Below, piece by piece: positions 17,206-25,241 of a stretch of DNA of 38,861 nt. Every line of letters begins with the position of its first letter. Positions within the stretch are counted from its first letter, which is position 1. The position numbers and the translations under genes are program-made. Location: the NCBI GenBank assembly GCA_016209895.1, contig JACQVH010000039.1, forward strand, positions 1 to 38,861. Reading direction: 5' to 3'. The DNA comes from Candidatus Hydrogenedentota bacterium (GTDB taxonomy: Bacteria; Hydrogenedentota; Hydrogenedentia; Hydrogenedentales; SLHB01). The notes beneath the pieces were generated by a model that saw nothing but the letters and a program-made list of their open reading frames with translations, was not told the DNA's origin and made no database searches.

Positions 17206-17236
17206 ACCCAGGGAGACACCACACGTCGCCCTGGGT
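17206..17236. terminator. bidirectional terminator-like hairpin
   Basis: ACCCAGGG (17206-17213) pairs with CCCTGGGT (17229-17236) around a 15-base loop, between the convergent VIT/vWA and HDOD genes. Flanks are moderately T-rich in both directions (CTTTCTTTG after it on plus; TTTTGG after it on minus). Confidence 0.55.
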
Positions 17237-17264
17237 TGAACTTTCTTTGTCTCGACTAGTTCCC

Positions 17265-18137
17265 TTAATACGCCAAGCCGCCGGCCACGGTGCTCACAAA
17301 ACGGCGGTTCTGGGTAAGGTGGTCGTGAATCATCGTCTCCAAGTGCGGACCGAAACCGATGATTTCACAAGAGCGAGGGTTCGGGGCGGGAGCACAGTAG
17401 TTCTGCCCGGACCCGATACCCATCTCGTTGCAAATTTCATCCATAATGTGCGTCGCGTGGACCAGCAGGTCCTCCGGCGCGGCCTGGTCCGGCGTATGAT
17501 GGAGGGCGATGCTTTTCACCAGCGGTTCCGGCAGGTCCCAACGTTCCGCAATCCAAGCCCCGATATCCGCATGATTGGCGCCCGACAATACGTCGCTCTC
17601 GGCCTCATGCAACGGCAGGTGCGCCTCTTCCACCAAGTGCATCACCGGAACCACGACTTCCGGAAAATATTGAACGATGACGGCCTTGCCCATGTCGTGC
17701 AACAGACCGGCCACGTGCGCCCCGCGCAAGGCCGCGCCGAGACCCCGCTCGCTCTCCAGCAAACTTCCCACCAATGAACAGGCGAGGCTATGCCGCCATA
17801 GCATCTGCAGTGACTTGACGCCCTCCCGGTCTCGACCGAACAGATTGATGATGGATATCCCCAGCGCCAACCGCTCGACCTCGGCAAAACCGAGCAACAC
17901 GACCGCGTCCTGAATGGACACGATCTGCCGGGCAAAACCGTAGTAGGGAGAGTTTACCACCCGAAGAACTTTCATGGAGAGCGCTGGCTCGCGACCCAGT
18001 TCCGTGGCCAAGTCCAACGCAGTCGCCGAATCATCCTGCACGATGGCAAGAATTCGCGCGACCGTAGTCGGCAACGCGGAAATTTCCTCAATCGCGTTGA
18101 CCCGGTCGCGGATACTGTCCGTTTGGAGCATTAGCAT
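17265..18137 (-). CDS. HDOD-domain signalling protein
   Basis: A 290-residue cytoplasmic protein with one HDOD domain (about residues 15-215): ISALPTTVARILAIVQDD, LSMKVLRVVNSPYYGF, SIQDAVVLLGFAEVERLAL, and AHVAGLLHDMGKAVI, the HD-like part that lacks full phosphodiesterase metal ligands. A C-terminal region of about 75 residues ends HLTQNRRFVSTVAGGLAY. HDOD proteins act as output or scaffold modules in two-component and c-di-GMP signalling. GGGAGG precedes the start, where two ATGs (residues 1 and 3) are possible. It is probably monocistronic, with a good sigma-70-like promoter upstream and a shared terminator downstream. Confidence 0.9.
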   Translation of the reverse strand: MLMLQTDSIRDRVNAIEEISALPTTVARILAIVQDDSATALDLATELGREPALSMKVLRVVNSPYYGFARQIVSIQDAVVLLGFAEVERLALGISIINLFGRDREGVKSLQMLWRHSLACSLVGSLLESERGLGAALRGAHVAGLLHDMGKAVIVQYFPEVVVPVMHLVEEAHLPLHEAESDVLSGANHADIGAWIAERWDLPEPLVKSIALHHTPDQAAPEDLLVHATHIMDEICNEMGIGSGQNYCAPAPNPRSCEIIGFGPHLETMIHDHLTQNRRFVSTVAGGLAY

Positions 18138-18208
18138 AGCCCAGACCTCCCGACCGTTGCGCCGACCGCTGGCGCTCCGGGTCGCTTGTCACTCCTGCCC
18201 CAACCCTC

Positions 18209-18237
18209 AGTCTATCCCCTTTTTCGGATTCTGTCAA
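18209..18237 (-). promoter_or_regulatory. sigma-70-like promoter for the HDOD gene
   Basis: On the minus strand a perfect -35 TTGACA (18232-18237) is followed by a 17-base spacer and TAGACT (18209-18214). It lies about 72 bases upstream of the HDOD start. The rest of this 286-base divergent spacer holds the ThuA ribosome site and nothing else evident. Confidence 0.7.
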
Positions 18238-18423
18238 CGACCATCTCGTGTTTTCGAACCTGCGCCGCTCTGCTTGAACAAGCGCGGGTTGACGAATAAG
18301 CTATGGTGACTTTGCGATGGAATTGCCATCGAAGAGTTTTTCCAGTATTGTTGGGATTTGCCGCCGAACTTGGGTGCGAAGTGGGCCGAGCGCGTTTCGA
18401 AGCGGCACAAAGGAGGTACCACA

Positions 18424-19320
18424 ATGATGAGGGCAGGCCTCGGCATGATTACAGCAGCGGTTGCATTAAGTCTTAGTGGCGTCAGTCCGGCGGAGGAAAT
18501 CAATATCCTTTTTCTGAGCAAGTCCGTGGGGTTCGAGCACTCGGTGGTGGCGCAGAATGCAGACAAACCCAGTCTTTGTGACACCGTCCTGAGCAAATTG
18601 GCGGAGCAAATGGGCGCCAAATTCGCGACGACGAAGGACGCAAGCCAAATCAATGCGGAGAATCTCAAGGAATATCAACTGGTCATCTTCTACACGCAGG
18701 GAGAGCTTACGCAGGAAGGCGGTAAGGACGGCTCGCCCGCCATGGGCGCCAATGGAGTCGCCGATTTGCTGGCTTGGATCGAGAACGGCGGCGGCTTCGT
18801 CGGGTTCCACTGCGCGTCGGATACCTTTCATACACCGGAAGGCGGTCCCGTCACGCCCTTTCTCCAAATGGTTGGCGGAGAGTTCGCGGGCCACGGCAAA
18901 CAATTTGTGGGCACGGTCAAAGTCGTAGACGCCGACCACCCGACCGTAGCATCCATTCCCAAGGAATGGAGCATAAACGACGAGTGGTACACCTTTCGGA
19001 ACCTGAACAAGGACCAAATGCACGTTGTGGCGCTTCTCGACCCCGGCGAGGAGCGCAGCAAACAGGAGATGTACAACGTCCCCAATTACCCGGTCATTTG
19101 GTGCAGCGAACGTGGCAAGGGCCGTGTGTTTTTCAACGCCATGGGCCATCGCGAAGACGTATGGGAAAATGAGACTTTCCAAAAGAGCGTGGTGGACGCG
19201 ATCCAATGGTCATCAGGCAAGGGTTCGACCCAAGCCAAGCCAAATTATGCCATCGCGGTTGGCGAAGAAAGCAAACCAGCGGCGAAAAGCCCGGGCATAA
19301 GCAAGAAAAAAGAAGAGTAA
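18424..19320 (+). CDS. ThuA-like domain protein, exported
   Basis: 298 residues from the ATG at 18424, placed by AAAGGAGGT ten bases upstream; the frame is open from 18358. A signal peptide (about 1-22) precedes a trehalose-utilisation/GATase1-like ThuA domain: INILFLSKSVGFEHS, YQLVIFYTQGELT, GGGFVGFHCASDTFH, GGEFAGHG, DEWYTFRNL and GRVFFNAMGHREDVW. ThuA proteins are linked to keto-disaccharide or sugar-derivative metabolism together with Gfo/Idh/MocA enzymes; the reaction is not settled. The last 35 residues are Lys/Pro/Ala-rich and end KKKEE, resembling the tail of the exported protein at 33052-35004. Confidence 0.9.
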   Translation: MMRAGLGMITAAVALSLSGVSPAEEINILFLSKSVGFEHSVVAQNADKPSLCDTVLSKLAEQMGAKFATTKDASQINAENLKEYQLVIFYTQGELTQEGGKDGSPAMGANGVADLLAWIENGGGFVGFHCASDTFHTPEGGPVTPFLQMVGGEFAGHGKQFVGTVKVVDADHPTVASIPKEWSINDEWYTFRNLNKDQMHVVALLDPGEERSKQEMYNVPNYPVIWCSERGKGRVFFNAMGHREDVWENETFQKSVVDAIQWSSGKGSTQAKPNYAIAVGEESKPAAKSPGISKKKEE

Positions 19321-19349
19321 TTGCCTATAATCGAGCCAGCGCGTGGCTT

Positions 19350-19390
19350 GTCCCGCCTTGGCGATACTGTCCAAGAATCATGGGCGGGAC
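19350..19390. terminator. inverted repeat between convergent genes
   Basis: GTCCCGCC (19350-19357) pairs with GGCGGGAC (19383-19390); inside, CTTGG (19357-19361) can pair with CCAAG (19371-19375). It fills the 81-base gap between the ThuA-like gene and the convergent gene starting at 21147. No T-run is present, so it may be a REP-like element. Confidence 0.4.
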
Positions 19391-19401
19391 GCCCGTGCCG
19401 T

Positions 19402-21147
19402 CTACCGCTCCAGGCAAGCGTAGCTCCGTGGGGCGACGACGAGCCTTCCGTCAGAGAAAGTTGTGTCCGGTGAGTCCGCGTGAAGCGTACTATCATCCCA
19501 CGCAAGGCCCTTCACTTCCACCTCCCCGATGGCGGTGCCGTAATTCACGAAGACGACATGTCGCTCGAAAAGGAAGCTGGCGACCCGTGCCGGCGCGTTG
19601 ATGCTGAACCCCAGCGGGGCCAACGCCAAATTGCGCAGAAAGTCTATAACTTCCTTAGGAAGATGGAACAAAGGACTTCGCACTGGCACATTGAGTTGTT
19701 CCGAGATGACATAGTCTTCGTGGTCGAAGGTTTCCAAATTCCACACCACGGCACGACCCCCGCCCGGATGATTCTTCACAGTCACGAGCGGCACGGCGCC
19801 GAGTTTTCCCCCAAAACCTTCAAAATATCCCGTCACCGGAATATCGGCATCGTGCGGATACAGGTCGCCGGGAACCGGAAACGCTTCGGCCAATTCGTAC
19901 CGATTTCCTTGAAGTTCGATCCATCTCAGTGCAGCGCGCGCCCGCGCAACGTTGGCCGTGCGATAGCCGAAAGACGCCACAAGTTCCGGATATGCGGCCA
20001 GCCGCACGAGCGCGCCTAAAGTGAGAATAACTTGTCCGCCGGCGGCGAGAATCTGCGGGATTAGCTCCGCACAACAAGGGTCTTCCAAGCCATGAGTCGG
20101 GACAATCACGCTTCGCATCCCCGGCGCAAGGGACGTGACCGGCACGCAAGGAACACCCAGCATGCCCAAGTAATCGAAAATAAATAAGTCGTGGCCACCC
20201 TCGCTGTTCGGCGGTTTCACCACGAAGACCCCTTCCGGTCTCGCGGCAGACTCACGCAATCTTTCGATACCCGGCGTTCCTTGTGATAAACGAGTCATCT
20301 TATTACTGTCCATTAACGCTTCGTCGTAGCAAAAAAGCACAATATCTTCTGGACCACCGAGGGCTGTCGTGACGCCTTGTTCATAAAACAACTGCTCGTC
20401 GCAGTCATAAAAGTCGTACCACGCGGCCTCGAATTTCGCTCCCGCACAGGCGCGCATCCATCGCGCGTTGAAATAGCCTTGGTACGGCTCGACGTAACCG
20501 AAATCCAACGTTCCCGGGTCGCGTGTCTCGGTACCCACCCAAACCGCATCAAAGATTTCTGTGAAACGGGCCACGTCATAGCCGAAAAGATGATATCGGT
20601 CGTAGTATTGAGGGAACTTGACGGTGAATCGGACTGACGGATTCTCGTCATGCGCTGCACGCCGCCATCGTTGTGCCACCTCGCAGAGGAGTTCGCGCCG
20701 GAACGTCGGACGGTCCCGTTCCCCGCGCCCGGACTCGCACTTTGCGCAGCGGCATGGCGTAAGAAAAGCGTCATCAATGACCACCTGGTTAAAAAGCCGT
20801 GAGAGCTTTCGGATTTCCTGCTCGAGTCCCCCCACCGTTTCTTCGGCAGAGTAACAGAAAAACGAGAACTCATTGCGGACTTCGACCCCTTCGCTGTACT
20901 TCCCGAAGCCCTTTCCATACACCGGCATCAAGCCACCCAGAACGTCGTAGCCATGACCTTGGAAGAATTCCCGCAGATCCCGAAGGAGGCTTTCCGCCAC
21001 GCATAACCCGCTTCGATACCCCTCCAAGACCACGCGCCGCACCCGTGCCCTGCGTAGCCGCGCTAGCGCGAACTGTCGCCCCGACTCGTCGCCCAAATCC
21101 CTGGTGATCGCTTGCGCAGTGATAAATATCGTGTATGGATTTTCCAT
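19402..21147 (-). CDS. unrecognised 581-residue protein, possibly glycosidase-like TIM barrel
   Basis: I start it at the ATG at 21147, preceded by GGGGAGAA; the frame extends to 21264 without a ribosome site. No signal peptide is seen. I do not recognise the family with confidence. The N-terminal 330 residues alternate helices and strands like a TIM barrel, with VVIDDAFLTPCRCAKC (about 150-165; a CxCxxC cluster that may bind metal), VWVGTETRDPG, and a Tyr/Phe-rich FYDCDEQLFYEQG. A second part (about 335-480) resembles a GATase-like Rossmann domain as in GH42-type beta-galactosidases (FVVKPPNSEGG, VPTHGLEDPCCAELIPQILAAGGQVILTLGALVRLA). The last 100 residues look like a beta-sandwich. A glycoside-hydrolase role is a guess from this architecture. 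Confidence 0.75.
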   Translation of the reverse strand: MENPYTIFITAQAITRDLGDESGRQFALARLRRARVRRVVLEGYRSGLCVAESLLRDLREFFQGHGYDVLGGLMPVYGKGFGKYSEGVEVRNEFSFFCYSAEETVGGLEQEIRKLSRLFNQVVIDDAFLTPCRCAKCESGRGERDRPTFRRELLCEVAQRWRRAAHDENPSVRFTVKFPQYYDRYHLFGYDVARFTEIFDAVWVGTETRDPGTLDFGYVEPYQGYFNARWMRACAGAKFEAAWYDFYDCDEQLFYEQGVTTALGGPEDIVLFCYDEALMDSNKMTRLSQGTPGIERLRESAARPEGVFVVKPPNSEGGHDLFIFDYLGMLGVPCVPVTSLAPGMRSVIVPTHGLEDPCCAELIPQILAAGGQVILTLGALVRLAAYPELVASFGYRTANVARARAALRWIELQGNRYELAEAFPVPGDLYPHDADIPVTGYFEGFGGKLGAVPLVTVKNHPGGGRAVVWNLETFDHEDYVISEQLNVPVRSPLFHLPKEVIDFLRNLALAPLGFSINAPARVASFLFERHVVFVNYGTAIGEVEVKGLAWDDSTLHADSPDTTFSDGRLVVAPRSYACLER

Positions 21148-21317
21148 GTATTCTCCCCAACAATCCCCAATGTGCCCCCGCTCACACCGCATTTTAGCGC
21201 CAACACACGCCAAACTCAAAACCCATCCCCTTCGGCTACCGTTCGCGTCTTGTTCATTCCGCAATCCGCAATCTACAATCGTTGCATTTCCCCGTTTCGA
21301 TTGTTACATTGCCTCCC

Positions 21318-21848
21318 ATGTATTCCGGACCAGAACCGTTTCAATGGAATTACTGCCCCATCTGCGGTGGGAAACTTGAGACGCGCGACGACGGACAGGG
21401 CGACCGGCCGCACTGCGTCCCTTGCCGCCGGTTCTACTACTCGAACCCCATACCGGCGGCCTGTTGCTTTGTGCGGCAGGGTGACGGACTCTTGTTCGTT
21501 CAACGCGCGGTCGAACCGTGCAAAGGCTTGTGGACCTTACCGGGCGGTTTCGTGGAACTTGGCGAGACCACTGAGGAGGCTGCGCTACGCGAACTCGAGG
21601 AAGAAACCGGGCTAACCGGACGCGGGCTGCGCCTGATCGGGGCCAGCACGCAGCAGAGCCGGTATTCCGGCGCGGTAACCGTTTTGGGATACTTGGTCGA
21701 AGGCTGGCAAGGGGAACCGGTTCCCAAGACGGATGCCATGGCTTTAGACTTTTTCGATCACCAGAGCCGGCCGCCCTTGGCATTCCAGGCCCATCGGGAA
21801 TTGCTGGCAACCTTCGATGCGCTGATGGGGCGAGCGGGTATTACGTGA
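21318..21848 (+). CDS. Nudix hydrolase with N-terminal zinc ribbon
   Basis: A 176-residue protein. An N-terminal zinc ribbon has two Cys pairs, CPICGGKL and HCVPCRRFYY, as in NudC-like enzymes. The Nudix box GGFVELGETTEEAALRELEEETG matches GX5EX7REUXEEXGU in full, so hydrolysis of a nucleoside diphosphate linked to another group is expected. The ATG at 21318 was chosen because the ribbon follows directly; no clear ribosome site precedes it, and a start at 21282 is possible. The aminotransferase follows 67 bases downstream on the same strand. The exact substrate is not readable. Confidence 0.9.
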   Translation: MYSGPEPFQWNYCPICGGKLETRDDGQGDRPHCVPCRRFYYSNPIPAACCFVRQGDGLLFVQRAVEPCKGLWTLPGGFVELGETTEEAALRELEEETGLTGRGLRLIGASTQQSRYSGAVTVLGYLVEGWQGEPVPKTDAMALDFFDHQSRPPLAFQAHRELLATFDALMGRAGIT

Positions 21849-21915
21849 GAATCCGGTTGTCGAATAGAATGGCTGTGCGGGAGTGGTATTAACACGCAGC
21901 GAAAGGATGGAAGTG

Positions 21916-23109
21916 ATGTTTGAAGGAATTCAGGCGGCGCCGCAGGACCCGATCCTCGGCTTGACGGAGGCGTTCCGGAAGGACCCAGCGCCGTGGAAAA
22001 TCAATCTCAGCATTGGGGTGTACAAAGACGGCGATGGCAACACGCCCGTCCTACACTCGGTAAAGCAGGCCGAGGAGCGTATCCTCCGGCAGGAAAGCTC
22101 CAAGGACTACCTGAGCATTCATGGGTCGGCGGCCTATGGCAAAGCCGTCCAGTCGTTCCTTTTCGGTCCCGACCATGAGATTCTGAAGAGCAAGCGTGCG
22201 GAGACAGCGCATACACCCGGAGGCACCGGTGCCTTGCGGGTCGCCGGCGATTTCCTTCGAAAGCTGTTCCCGCACGCGAGAATCTGGCTCAGCGATCCCA
22301 CATGGCCCAACCACCCCGGCGTGTTCCGGGCGGCCGGACTCGAGATTCATACGTATCCGTACTACGACTCCGAAGCAAAGGGACTGCAGTTTCGCCAGAT
22401 GATCGAATGCTTGCGTACCATTCCGGCCGGCGATGCCGTGCTATTTCACGCCTCCTGCCACAATCCTACCGGTATCGACCCCACTCTCGAACAGTGGGCG
22501 GAGATCGCAGACGTCGCTGCGAAGCAGCGGTTTCTGCCTTTGTTCGACTATGCCTACCAGGGCTTGGGAGATGGCATCGAAGAAGACTCCGCCGGGTTGC
22601 TTCACTTTTGCCGGCCGGGCCGCGAATTGCTGGTGGCCAGTTCCTTTTCTAAGAACTTCGGATTATATAACGAGCGCGTCGGAGCCTTGACGCTCGTAGC
22701 TACCGATGAAGCCAACGTACAGTCCGCATTCAGTCACATCAAGACTTGCATTCGAGCGAATTACTCCAATCCGCCGGCCCACGGTGGGGCCATCGTTACC
22801 ACGGTCCTCAACGACCCGAAACTGCGCGCCGAGTGGGAAGTCGAGCTCAGGGTCATGCGCGACCGCATCAACGGGATGCGGCGTCTGTTCGTCGAAACAC
22901 TCAAAGCCAATGGCGCGAAAGGCGACTTCTCGTTTCTGACCCGCCAGCGGGGAATGTTTTCGTATTCCGGACTCACCAAAGAACAAGTCCTGAGGCTGCG
23001 CGAAAAGTACGGCGTCTACTTGGTAGATTCCGGCCGCATAAATGTCGCCGGCATGACCGAAGCCAACATGGACGCCCTGTGCAACGCGATCGCCACGGTG
23101 CTAAAGTAA
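21916..23109 (+). CDS. aspC: aspartate/aromatic aminotransferase, class I (AspC/TyrB type)
   Basis: 397 residues from the ATG at 21916, eight bases after AAAGGA; upstream in-frame starts at 21883 and 21907 fit the family less well. The length and N-terminus (MFEGIQAAPQDPILGL) match enterobacterial AspC closely. Visible markers are NLSIGVYKD, HTPGGTGALRV, CHNPTGIDPTLEQW, FDYAYQGLGDGIEED, the PLP lysine K246 in SSFSKNFGLYNERVG, RANYSNPPAHGG and GRINVAGM with the substrate-carboxylate arginine. It transfers the amino group between aspartate or aromatic amino acids and 2-oxoglutarate in the cytoplasm. AspC and TyrB specificities cannot be told apart here. Such high likeness to the gamma-proteobacterial/eukaryotic branch is notable in this setting. 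Confidence 0.93.
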   Translation: MFEGIQAAPQDPILGLTEAFRKDPAPWKINLSIGVYKDGDGNTPVLHSVKQAEERILRQESSKDYLSIHGSAAYGKAVQSFLFGPDHEILKSKRAETAHTPGGTGALRVAGDFLRKLFPHARIWLSDPTWPNHPGVFRAAGLEIHTYPYYDSEAKGLQFRQMIECLRTIPAGDAVLFHASCHNPTGIDPTLEQWAEIADVAAKQRFLPLFDYAYQGLGDGIEEDSAGLLHFCRPGRELLVASSFSKNFGLYNERVGALTLVATDEANVQSAFSHIKTCIRANYSNPPAHGGAIVTTVLNDPKLRAEWEVELRVMRDRINGMRRLFVETLKANGAKGDFSFLTRQRGMFSYSGLTKEQVLRLREKYGVYLVDSGRINVAGMTEANMDALCNAIATVLK

Positions 23110-23121
23110 GAAGCGGCGAAC

Positions 23122-23160
23122 GACCTATGGGGCCTATCGGTTCTATTCGTCCTTATTCGG
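23122..23160. repeat. 9-base-period degenerate tandem repeat (4 units)
   Basis: Units begin at 23122 (GACCTATGG), 23131 (GGCCTATCG), 23140 and 23149, the last stretched by one base. They fill the 43-base gap between the convergent aminotransferase and corrinoid-activator genes and run over the latter's stop codon. The unit matches the repeat at 2638-2664. Confidence 0.6.
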
Positions 23161-24997
23161 GGAAGAACATCGCCTCGACGTATTCGGCATGAAAGTTCGG
23201 ATCGAGTGCGAGGTCAACGTGAATTACCCGGCGCGCCAGTTCCTCGGCCTGGCGCCGCGCCGTGAGGGAAGCCGCCACCATACGCGCCCCGGCCAGTGAG
23301 GTGTTGCCGACGAAGAAAATGCGCTCCGGATCGAGGCCGCCCGGCAGCAACCCCATACGCTGCGCGTTATTGCAACGGATGTAATTTCCAAATGCTCCCG
23401 CCACCAGCAGTCGCTTCAGGTCGCCCACTTTGATGCCGGCGCGGCGCAGGAGAATCGTGATTCCGGTCTTGATGGCCCCGGTAGCGAGTTGCAGCTCACG
23501 GATATCCTTCTGCGACAACAGTACCGGCATTCCCGTTTGCGTCTCTATATCCGAGGCAATCAAAAAAGCGCCGCCATCATGCGCCGCCATCCGCTCCCGC
23601 AAATGCGGGCCCGTGTCGGTTGGCAGGTCTTCCGCGCGGCAGAGCAGTCCCTGCGACATGAGCGCGCCGGACCGCAGCAACTCCGCAGCAAGATCTATCA
23701 GGGCCGATCCGCACAGCCCAATGGGACGATCGTTGCCGATCACGCGGACGCGGACGGCCCCATCATCGAACGCTACTTCCTCGATCGCGCCCCGCGCAGC
23801 GCGCATGCCATGGGAGATTCGGGCGCCTTCGAAGGCCGGGCCCGCCGCACAGGACGTCGCCAGCACCTGCTCGTTGTGACTCAGCACAATCTCGCCGTTG
23901 GTGCCGATGTCCACCAGCATGGTCGGACCCTCGAGCTCGCACAATTTCGTGGCCAGAACACCCGCGACGGTGTCACCGCCCACAAACCCGCCGATTACCG
24001 GGAAAACGTAGGCTCGGCCTCGCGGGTGTATTCTGAGACCCAATTCGGTCGCCGCAATGTGCATTCCGTGACCGACCACCGGAACAAACGGAACCTGGCC
24101 GAGCGGGGTCGGATCAATCCCTGCCAAGAGATGTTGCATGGTGGTATTGCCGGCGAAGGAGATTTCGTAAATCCGTTCCACGGCAACGCCCGCGATCGCC
24201 GCCATTTCCGCGATCATCTCGTTGACCGCGGTCAGCACGCTCTGCTGAAGCTGAAGGAGTTGCTCCGCCGATTGGCCCGCGTGCAGGATGCGCGACAGCA
24301 CGTCGTCCCCAAAACTTGTCTGCGGATTCATCCGCGAAGTCGCAGCCCGCTCCTGACCCTTGTGCAGGTCCAGCAACGACCCCACCAGTGTAGTCGTGCC
24401 GATATCGAATGCCGCGACAAAACGTTCGCACTCCGTGTTGCCCGATTCGAAATCTATCAGCAGGCCATCGGCCAAAACCGCCGTCCCGCGGAAACCCCAT
24501 TCGCGCAGCCGTTGCGAGATTTCCCGCACCAGCCGAACCTCCACCTCGAACGGGCCTAATGCACGCTTCATCCGCTCGAGGTCGGCGACGTCGTCTTCGC
24601 GGGACGGTTCCGGCAGTTCCACGTACCGTTTGCGGACCGACGGCTCCCCCGCCGGACCCCACGCATTCCCCGAACCCGTGAGAATCTTGTACGTCGCGGC
24701 CAGCAACGATGTTTCCGGTACTTCGATGGTGGTGTTATCGAGGAGCGCCGATTGACAGGCCAGCCGCATACCCGCCGCCAGTTCCTGCGGTTCGAGCAAG
24801 AGTTGTTCCGCGGAACCCGGTTCCGACACGTGGGCCAGGATACGCACGCGACACTTGCCACAACTACCCTGACCGCCACAGGGATAATCCAACGCAATGC
24901 CCGCGTCCGCCACGGCTTCACGAGTGTTGATGCCGGCCGGCACCGTTATCGTCTTGCCGTGTGGCTCAAACTTGACGCGGATATTCTTACTTGCCAT
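23153..24997 (-). CDS. ASKHA-domain corrinoid-protein reductive activator (RACo-like)
   Basis: A 614-residue cytoplasmic protein. The N-terminal plant-type ferredoxin domain keeps its four [2Fe-2S] ligands: Cys40, Cys46, Cys49 (CGGQGSCGKC) and Cys81. A linker (about 100-190) is followed by the DUF4445 ASKHA domain with the ATP-phosphate loop AFDIGTTTLVGSLLDL, MNPQTSFGDDVLSRI, FAGNTTMQHLLAG, MLVDIGTNGEIVL, SCAAGPAFEG, GLCGSALIDL and LLVAGAFGNYI. Such proteins use ATP and a low-potential electron to return Co(II) corrinoid proteins to Co(I) in methyl-transfer systems. No corrinoid protein lies in the window; the nearest related gene is the broken methyltransferase at 6866-7874. GAGAGGG precedes the ATG. 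Confidence 0.93.
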   Translation of the reverse strand: MASKNIRVKFEPHGKTITVPAGINTREAVADAGIALDYPCGGQGSCGKCRVRILAHVSEPGSAEQLLLEPQELAAGMRLACQSALLDNTTIEVPETSLLAATYKILTGSGNAWGPAGEPSVRKRYVELPEPSREDDVADLERMKRALGPFEVEVRLVREISQRLREWGFRGTAVLADGLLIDFESGNTECERFVAAFDIGTTTLVGSLLDLHKGQERAATSRMNPQTSFGDDVLSRILHAGQSAEQLLQLQQSVLTAVNEMIAEMAAIAGVAVERIYEISFAGNTTMQHLLAGIDPTPLGQVPFVPVVGHGMHIAATELGLRIHPRGRAYVFPVIGGFVGGDTVAGVLATKLCELEGPTMLVDIGTNGEIVLSHNEQVLATSCAAGPAFEGARISHGMRAARGAIEEVAFDDGAVRVRVIGNDRPIGLCGSALIDLAAELLRSGALMSQGLLCRAEDLPTDTGPHLRERMAAHDGGAFLIASDIETQTGMPVLLSQKDIRELQLATGAIKTGITILLRRAGIKVGDLKRLLVAGAFGNYIRCNNAQRMGLLPGGLDPERIFFVGNTSLAGARMVAASLTARRQAEELARRVIHVDLALDPNFHAEYVEAMFFPE

Positions 24998-25017
24998 TCA
25001 GAACCCTCTCGAAACGC

Positions 25018-25152
25018 CTACCCGATTCCTCTCCGCGAGCGATAGCCGTCCGACGCATCCACCCGCAGCGCGCAACGAAACCGCGCAGGCAGAATCATCA
25101 CGTCCATGGCCTCGCTCGAAGTGATGACCTCCGGAACCAGGTGGGACAACAC
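25018..25152 (-). CDS. possible small leader ORF upstream of the corrinoid activator
   Basis: A frame open from a stop near 25195 to TAG 25018-25020, ending 20 bases before the activator's ATG. The GTG at 25152 would give 44 residues; an ATG at 25107 would give 29 (starting MDVMILPARF). It resembles no family I know. Its support is position only: it lies just downstream of a good candidate promoter. It may be a leader peptide, a small protein, or non-coding leader. Confidence 0.3.
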   Translation of the reverse strand: MLSHLVPEVITSSEAMDVMILPARFRCALRVDASDGYRSRRGIG

Positions 25153-25156
25153 CTCT

Positions 25157-25184
25157 ATTATAGCCCCCCCGAGAGGCGAAACAA
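25157..25184 (-). promoter_or_regulatory. sigma-70-like promoter for the corrinoid activator
   Basis: On the minus strand a perfect -10 TATAAT (25157-25162) follows TTGTTT (25179-25184) across a 16-base G-rich spacer containing seven consecutive Gs. Transcription would start near 25150, giving a leader of about 150 bases before the activator. No cobalamin-riboswitch box is visible to me in that leader. Confidence 0.6.
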
Positions 25185-25241
25185 ACTCAGCGATTCAGGT
25201 CGGGGATGCTCCCCACCTCCCATACCAAAGACCCCCCTCTG

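Noticed and set aside
23489-24559. 356-codon plus-strand frame opposite the corrinoid activator
   Set aside because: The minus-strand activator has complete iron-sulphur and ASKHA motifs; the plus frame has none.
24998-25241. Cobalamin riboswitch before the corrinoid activator
   Set aside because: No B12-box-like conserved segment could be recognised by eye in the leader; a covariance search would be needed.
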